The notes below the pieces were generated by a model. That model had not been told where the DNA came from and searched no databases. It saw only the letters and a program-made list of their open reading frames with translations. The position numbers were made by a program, and so were the translations under genes. Of a DNA stretch of 64,000 nucleotides, positions 58,958 through 64,000 are shown piece by piece (positions within the stretch are counted from its first letter, which is position 1; each line of letters begins with the position of its first letter). Location of the stretch: assembly GCF_007830445.1 (NCBI RefSeq), contig NZ_VLKR01000024.1:1-64000 (forward strand), written 5' to 3'. This DNA comes from Sphingobacterium siyangense. Its GTDB lineage: Bacteria; Bacteroidota; Bacteroidia; Sphingobacteriales; Sphingobacteriaceae.

Positions 58958-61900
58958 ATGTATAAGAAGATTTACCAGGTGGGAGTTGCATTAACCGTTA
59001 TGGCGACGCCAGCATTAGCGCAACAGACAGAATGGCAACAAATCAACAAGGCGTACAAAACAGGAATGGAATTGTATGAACGCGGAAAATTTAGTTCTGC
59101 TTCAGCCCAATTTGACCGTGTTGAAGCTTTGCGGACAAAATCCAACTTGCAATTGGACGAAACAGAGGAATTGTCTTTGTTGAAAGAGAACGTACGGTAT
59201 TATCAAGCAGTTTGCGCACTGGAATTGGGCGAATCTGATGCCGAAAACCGTTTTCTGAAATACATTAAGGATTTCCCTGTCAGTGCAAATGCTAAAGCAG
59301 CTTATTTTCAAATCGGTAAATCCTATTATGCTAAAAAAGATTATGTTAAGGCCTTAGAGTGGTTTAATAAGATCGATAGCAAAAATTTAGCAGGTAAAGA
59401 AAATGTAGAATATCGCTTTAAATATGGATACGCTTCCTTTATGACTAAAGACTATAAAACGGCGAAACCATTATTTGAAGGATTGAAAGATCAAAAAACT
59501 GAATTTCAGGAAGCTTCCATCTATTATTACGCGTATCTTTCTTACTTAGACGCCGAGTATAAAACGGCGTTGAATGAATTTGAGCGTTTGAATGGATCCA
59601 AACAATTCGAAAATAGTTACCCCTATTATATCACTGCTTTGTATTTCTTGGATAAACGCTACGACGATGTATTGGATTATGCATTGCCAATTTTGTCGCG
59701 GACAAAACAAGAAAATGAAACAGAGATGTTCCGTATTATAGCGGCAACATACTTTATCAAAGGTGATTTAAAAACATCAAAAGAGTATTACGATAAATTC
59801 CAGGCACAAGATCAAGGTAAGACGCAGAATAATCAGGATAGCTACCAAATCGGTTACATCGCTTACAAATTGAAGGATTACGATAAAGCGATCACGGAAT
59901 TGGAAAAAATGACCGAGCCTGACGCTTATTATCAGTCTGCGATGATTACCCTAGGTGATGCTTTCTTGAAGAAAGGCAATAAGCAATCTGCGCGTAATGC
60001 ATTTTTCCGGGCTTCGAAATTGGATTTTGATCCGGCAATGCAAGAAGAGGGCTTGTTCAACTATGCTAAGCTTTCGTATGAGTTGGAATTCCACCAAGTG
60101 GCTTTGGCTTCTACACAAGAATACTTGAAAACGTATCCAAAATCGAAACGTTTGGAGGAAGCGAAAACTTTACTTGCTGAAGTATTGTTGAGTACAAAAA
60201 ACTACCGCGAAGCAGTTGATATTTTGGAATCTATCCCTAAACGTGGAAAAGAAGCAAACGCAGCTTATCAAAAGGTAACCTACTACAGAGGTTTGGAATA
60301 TTATAACGAGCGTGCTTTTGAAAATGCAATTTCCCTATTCATGCGCTCCGAAGAGTTCCGTTATGACGAGGAAATTTACGCTTTAGCCACCTATTGGAAA
60401 GCGGAAGCCATGTACGAAGTTCGTAAATATGGTGAAGCGGTTACAAATTTCAATAAATTCTTACGCTTGCCGGGAGCTAGCAAAACGGATGTGTATGGCT
60501 ATGCCAATTATGCGTTAGCCTATGCGGCTTTCCGTAATGGTAACTACAGCACGGCGGCAAATTACTTCGAGCGTTTCTTAGCGTCTGGTGGTTCGAAAGG
60601 AATTGAAATGAATACACGTAATGATGCAATTGCACGCTTAGGTGATTCTTATTTCTCTTCGAAAAACTACGGTAGAGCATTAACAGAATACAATAAGTTA
60701 ATCTCTTCTAAAGCTCCTAGTCAGGATTACGCTTTATTCCAACGTGGTATTATTCAAGGATTACAAGGGGATAACAATGGTAAAATTTCAACATTGAATG
60801 CTGTTATTGCGCAATTCCCGAGTTCGAATTATGCCGACGATATTGCTTTTGAGATTCCTTATACACGTTTCTTGATGGGAGAAAGTGATCAGGCAATTGC
60901 AGGCCTTCAAACAATGGTTGAAAAATATCCGCGCAGTAGTTATGTGCCACGTGCTTTGGTGACGATTGGTCTGGTTCAATATAATCAAGATAACAATGAT
61001 GCTGCATTGGCAACTTTCCAACGTGTAGTTGACCAATATGCATCAACAGATGAAGCAAGACAGGCCATGCGTTCCATTGAGAACATCTATTTGGACAAAG
61101 GCGATGCAACAGGATATATCAAATATGCAACGGGAACAAATTTAGGTGACGTTTCGAAATCTGAACAAGATTCACGCTCATTCTCGACTGCGACGACTTT
61201 ATTCTCCAGAGGTAATTATCAAGGGGCGGTGGAAGCTGTAAATGCATATTTCGACAAATTCCCGAAACCAAATCAAGAGAAATATGCACGTTTTGTTCGT
61301 GCTGAAAGTAACGCAGCTCTGGGTAATACAGAAGATGCATTACATGATTACAATATTATCTTGAATGACTGGACGTCTCCTTATACAGAACGCACGTTGA
61401 TTTCGGTTTCCAATTTATATTTGAAACAAAAGAAATATAACGAAGCGACACAGTTATTGAAAAAGCTGGAGCTTACTTCTGAATACAAGGCTAACTATGG
61501 TTTCGCAATAAATAACCTAATGGTCTCTTATTTCCAAATTGGGGATTATAAAGAAGCATTAAATTATACCAATGCTGTCAAGAATTACGAGAAGTCTTCG
61601 GAAGAGGAGATCGCAAATGCATTCTTGTATGCCGGTAAATGCTATGTGAAGCAGAATAAGAAAACTGAGGCAATGAAAGAATTCAGTTTAGCTGCATTGA
61701 AGAGCCGTACAGTATATGGTGCCGAAGCAAAATACAATGTTGCGGTACTACAATTGGAAAATAAACAATACGATGCGTGTATCAAAACAGCAATGGATCT
61801 ATCCGATAATTTCTCTTCGTACGAATATTGGGTGGCGAAAAGCTTTATTACCATGGCTGATGCTTATGCAGGTAAAGGAGATTCTTTCCAGGCGAAAGCT

Positions 61901-61996
61901 ACACTTGAATCGATTGTGGATAACTATGATGCGAAAGACGATATTTTGCCAGCAGCAAAAGAACGTCTAAATAAATTGAACAACAAAAAGAAATAG
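58958..61996 (+). CDS. Large periplasmic TPR-repeat protein
   Basis: A 1012-residue exported protein made almost wholly of tetratricopeptide-type helical repeats. The signal peptide (about 1-21) ends ATPALA-QQTEW. Repeats are seen throughout: AAYFQIGKSYYAKKDYVKALEWFNK (about 109-133), NAIARLGDSYFSSKNYGRALTEYNK (about 555-579), YVPRALVTIGLVQYNQDNNDAALATFQ (about 660-686). Parts resemble BamD/YbgF-like repeats, so an envelope-assembly or scaffold role is likely. It is encoded 6 bp before the outer-membrane barrel gene, so the two are probably partners. Confidence 0.9.
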   Translation: MYKKIYQVGVALTVMATPALAQQTEWQQINKAYKTGMELYERGKFSSASAQFDRVEALRTKSNLQLDETEELSLLKENVRYYQAVCALELGESDAENRFLKYIKDFPVSANAKAAYFQIGKSYYAKKDYVKALEWFNKIDSKNLAGKENVEYRFKYGYASFMTKDYKTAKPLFEGLKDQKTEFQEASIYYYAYLSYLDAEYKTALNEFERLNGSKQFENSYPYYITALYFLDKRYDDVLDYALPILSRTKQENETEMFRIIAATYFIKGDLKTSKEYYDKFQAQDQGKTQNNQDSYQIGYIAYKLKDYDKAITELEKMTEPDAYYQSAMITLGDAFLKKGNKQSARNAFFRASKLDFDPAMQEEGLFNYAKLSYELEFHQVALASTQEYLKTYPKSKRLEEAKTLLAEVLLSTKNYREAVDILESIPKRGKEANAAYQKVTYYRGLEYYNERAFENAISLFMRSEEFRYDEEIYALATYWKAEAMYEVRKYGEAVTNFNKFLRLPGASKTDVYGYANYALAYAAFRNGNYSTAANYFERFLASGGSKGIEMNTRNDAIARLGDSYFSSKNYGRALTEYNKLISSKAPSQDYALFQRGIIQGLQGDNNGKISTLNAVIAQFPSSNYADDIAFEIPYTRFLMGESDQAIAGLQTMVEKYPRSSYVPRALVTIGLVQYNQDNNDAALATFQRVVDQYASTDEARQAMRSIENIYLDKGDATGYIKYATGTNLGDVSKSEQDSRSFSTATTLFSRGNYQGAVEAVNAYFDKFPKPNQEKYARFVRAESNAALGNTEDALHDYNIILNDWTSPYTERTLISVSNLYLKQKKYNEATQLLKKLELTSEYKANYGFAINNLMVSYFQIGDYKEALNYTNAVKNYEKSSEEEIANAFLYAGKCYVKQNKKTEAMKEFSLAALKSRTVYGAEAKYNVAVLQLENKQYDACIKTAMDLSDNFSSYEYWVAKSFITMADAYAGKGDSFQAKATLESIVDNYDAKDDILPAAKERLNKLNNKKK

Positions 61997-62002
61997 GATA
62001 CA

Positions 62003-63745
62003 ATGAAGAAGTTGCAAAATAGAAACGTGAAGAAATATACTTTAGCAGCGCTTTTGATGGGCGTGGGATTGAATTCTTTTGCACAGGAAACAGGCAAGAA
62101 GAATGATCCTGAGAAACCGGTCACTATCGATTCTTTTGATGTTGTTCGTGATTACAAGCCAATTCTTGCGGATGCTGTGAAAATCCGCCGCAGTCCGGAT
62201 ATGACCAATAAAAGGGAATACCAGCCCAAATTGTCCTACAACAATATTTTGGACAAGAAATTGGATATCAATACCGGTTTGAAACAATTGAATGTACAGG
62301 AGATTCCTTTTGCACAACCTTTTGAACATAGTAGCAACTATGTCAAATTTGGTATCGGTAATTATAACAGTATATTGGGCGAGGCTTATTTAGCTTCTGA
62401 GCAGTTTGAAAACACACGGTTTGGCTTATTTGCAAAACATTTGAGCCAAAAGGGTAATATTGACGGACAGAAGTTCAGTACACAGGATATCGGTATTTTT
62501 GGTCGTCGTGTATTGGATGCGGTAACCGTTAAAGGTACCATCGGATACAATCGTTATGGCACAAACTTCTATGGCCAGACTTTTGATCAATCGGGAACAA
62601 CTTTGTTGAATACGACTCCGGATAAACAGACCTTTACAGATATCTACTTGAATGGAGAGCTGTCAAGTAATGTGGATCCAAAAAATGAGCAAGCCTTAAG
62701 CTATTCCGCAAAAGTTGATGGTTATTTGTTTAAAGACGCTTATAAAGCCAAAGAAAATTCCATTGCATTATCCGGTTATTTGAACAAACGCCTAAGTGCA
62801 TTCAATGTTGGTGCGAATTTGAGCGTGACAATGAATAATGTGAAAGATAGTGCTGAAGTAAAAAATCATTTGGCGGTCATCAATCCATATATTCGTTTTA
62901 AGGGCGACAACTATAACGTAACCTTGGGTGCGAATTTAACTTCTGAATTTGGCGATAGCTCAAGATTCAATATTTTCCCATCCGTAGAGGCTGATTTTGC
63001 TTTGGCACCTGAATATATCTCTTTGTTTGCCGGAATCAATGGGGGAGTGAAACAAGCTTCTTTCCGTAGTTTCGCTAAAGATAATCCGTATTTGGCTCCT
63101 AACGCTAAAATGATAAACTCGATTGAGAAAATGAATGTTTACGCGGGTTTAAAAGGAAATGCTGGCGCAACATTTGGTTATAAAGTAAAGGTATTCTACA
63201 AACAGATTGAGGGATTGCCTTTATTTAAAAACAGTGCATTTGGCGATAGTCAAAATGGTTATGTTCCTTGGGCTTTTGATGTCGTTTATGACGGCGTGAT
63301 CAATAAGGCTAAACATATGGGATTGGAAGGAGAAATCAATGTACGTCTTTCACAACTGGTTAATCTGGGCGGAAAAGTGTATATAGACGATTATAAATTG
63401 AGTGATGAGGAAGAAGCATGGGGATTGCCAAAATTTCGTATGCAGGCTAATGCACGCTTCAATATCTCCGATAAATTTTTCGTAGATGCTGAACTTTCTA
63501 CACAAGGCAATACCTATGCGTATATTTATGATTATAACGCAGATGGCAGTCGTATTGCCAACAGTGGGCATAAGGCAACAATAGCGTCGTTTGCTGATCT
63601 TAATGCAGGCGCAGAATACCGAATCAAAAAACAATTTGGTATTTTCGTCAAAGCAAATAACATTTTTGGAAAAGAATACGAACGTTATATGTATTACCCA
63701 AGATTGGGCTTTAATGTAATTGGTGGTCTTAATTATTCGTTTTAA
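62003..63745 (+). CDS. Outer-membrane beta-barrel protein, TonB-receptor-like without plug
   Basis: A 580-residue probable outer-membrane barrel. A signal peptide (about 1-27, ending NSFA-QET) is followed by a short periplasmic segment (VTIDSFDVVRDYKPILADAVKIRR) and then alternating strands to the end. The C-terminus (IVKANNIFGKEYERYMYYPRLGFNVIGGLNYSF-type pattern; final Phe) is like the last strands of TonB-dependent receptors. There is no TonB box, carboxypeptidase-like or plug domain. It is coupled to the TPR gene by a 6-bp spacing, and the HU-CCDC81/SPOR gene follows. Role unknown; transport or envelope structure are both possible. Confidence 0.83.
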   Translation: MKKLQNRNVKKYTLAALLMGVGLNSFAQETGKKNDPEKPVTIDSFDVVRDYKPILADAVKIRRSPDMTNKREYQPKLSYNNILDKKLDINTGLKQLNVQEIPFAQPFEHSSNYVKFGIGNYNSILGEAYLASEQFENTRFGLFAKHLSQKGNIDGQKFSTQDIGIFGRRVLDAVTVKGTIGYNRYGTNFYGQTFDQSGTTLLNTTPDKQTFTDIYLNGELSSNVDPKNEQALSYSAKVDGYLFKDAYKAKENSIALSGYLNKRLSAFNVGANLSVTMNNVKDSAEVKNHLAVINPYIRFKGDNYNVTLGANLTSEFGDSSRFNIFPSVEADFALAPEYISLFAGINGGVKQASFRSFAKDNPYLAPNAKMINSIEKMNVYAGLKGNAGATFGYKVKVFYKQIEGLPLFKNSAFGDSQNGYVPWAFDVVYDGVINKAKHMGLEGEINVRLSQLVNLGGKVYIDDYKLSDEEEAWGLPKFRMQANARFNISDKFFVDAELSTQGNTYAYIYDYNADGSRIANSGHKATIASFADLNAGAEYRIKKQFGIFVKANNIFGKEYERYMYYPRLGFNVIGGLNYSF

Positions 63746-63785
63746 CGAATTAAGATTATAAATTTGCATCTTAAAATAGTGCGCG

Positions 63786-64000
63786 ATGAATCTAGGCAAA
63801 AACATCAATAGTTTATTAAAACGTTATGCGGAAGTATACGTGCCCGGAATAGGTGTGTTCAAACGAATTCATTCTCCGGCTCAGTTCGATAAACAGAATA
63901 ATGTGTTTTTACCCCCGATTTCTTATGTTGAGCTGGACTATTCTGCTCAACATGGATTTAATATTGTTCATTATATCCAACAACAGGAAAACTTGGGCCT
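63786..64000 (+). CDS. HU-CCDC81 and SPOR domain protein, 5' part
   Basis: The frame opens at ATG 63786 and runs off the window end (71 codons seen). The N-terminus, MNLGKNINSLLKRYAEVYVP then GIGVFKRIHSPAQFD and FLPPISYVELDY, matches the N-terminal HU-like CCDC81 domain of Bacteroidota proteins that usually go on to a transmembrane helix and a C-terminal peptidoglycan-binding SPOR domain. That C-terminal part lies outside the window. It is 40 bp after the barrel gene and likely in the same operon, linking the barrel/TPR pair to cell-wall functions. Confidence 0.75.
   Translation, partial: MNLGKNINSLLKRYAEVYVPGIGVFKRIHSPAQFDKQNNVFLPPISYVELDYSAQHGFNIVHYIQQQENLG

Overview
The window is ordinary chromosome from a member of the Bacteroidota, most likely Sphingobacteriaceae and probably Sphingobacterium. 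The gene content is characteristic of the phylum: DUF2520, DUF4249, DUF4254 and DUF2723 proteins, an ECF sigma/FecR/STN-type TonB receptor set, a BlaI/M56 pair with TonB-plug repeats, and a TPR/outer-membrane-barrel/HU-CCDC81 cluster. Several promoters fit the phylum's TTTG-N18-20-TAnnTTTG consensus, and Shine-Dalgarno sequences are mostly absent. I see no integrase, transposase, CRISPR array or prophage.

Layout. 0.1-8.2 kb: a stand-alone FMN glutamate-synthase-like protein; a ccmE-ccmF-DUF2520 operon whose CcmE has the CxxxY instead of the HxxxY haem site; an LpxR-like lipid A deacylase; a dicarboxylate symporter. 8.6-14 kb: the tRNA-modifying methyltransferase MnmD, an unknown His-rich protein, a SMUG2-like DNA glycosylase, a SlyD-type FKBP and a YyaL-like thioredoxin-domain protein. 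14.2-19.3 kb: an ECF sigma, anti-sigma, TonB receptor and DUF4249 lipoprotein uptake unit. 19.5-20 kb: a SixA-like phosphatase. 20.1-33.2 kb: a surface-polysaccharide (LPS/capsule) locus with about ten glycosyltransferases, a 3-amino-sugar ketoisomerase/aminotransferase pair, a TIGR04325 methyltransferase and a DUF4254 protein. 33.4-41 kb: nuoHIJKLMN, the membrane arm of complex I plus NuoI, cut off from the rest of the nuo genes. 41.3-45.4 kb: citrate synthase and a zinc-ribbon/SPFH/small membrane protein operon. 45.8-48.6 kb: the BlaI/M56 sensor pair with a palindromic operator, then a YoeB-type toxin-antitoxin pair. 48.6-51.7 kb: pth, rplY, prs and two identical tRNA-Gln genes, each with its own promoter and terminator. 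52-58.6 kb: a DUF2723 (GT117) membrane protein, an amino-acid permease, pyrR and pyrB. 59-64 kb: a large TPR protein, an outer-membrane barrel and the start of an HU-CCDC81/SPOR protein.

The least explained structure lies in the intergenic DNA. Three short arrays (10509-10629, 47942-48051, 50040-50127) share an exact 11-bp period but have entirely different unit sequences. Each sits downstream of a gene's 3' end. In the first, CpG occurs at the same place in eleven successive 11-bp units. In the second, an ACACAAG core recurs. In the third, a GC-rich CAGGGG core flips orientation midway and makes a perfect 20-bp stem. They are not CRISPRs or an insertion sequence, and I know no named class they fit. 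Secondary signals are a pair of mutually exclusive hairpins between pyrR and pyrB, a multi-stem element before the TPR gene, and a cluster of inverted repeats in the divergent promoter region of the polysaccharide locus.
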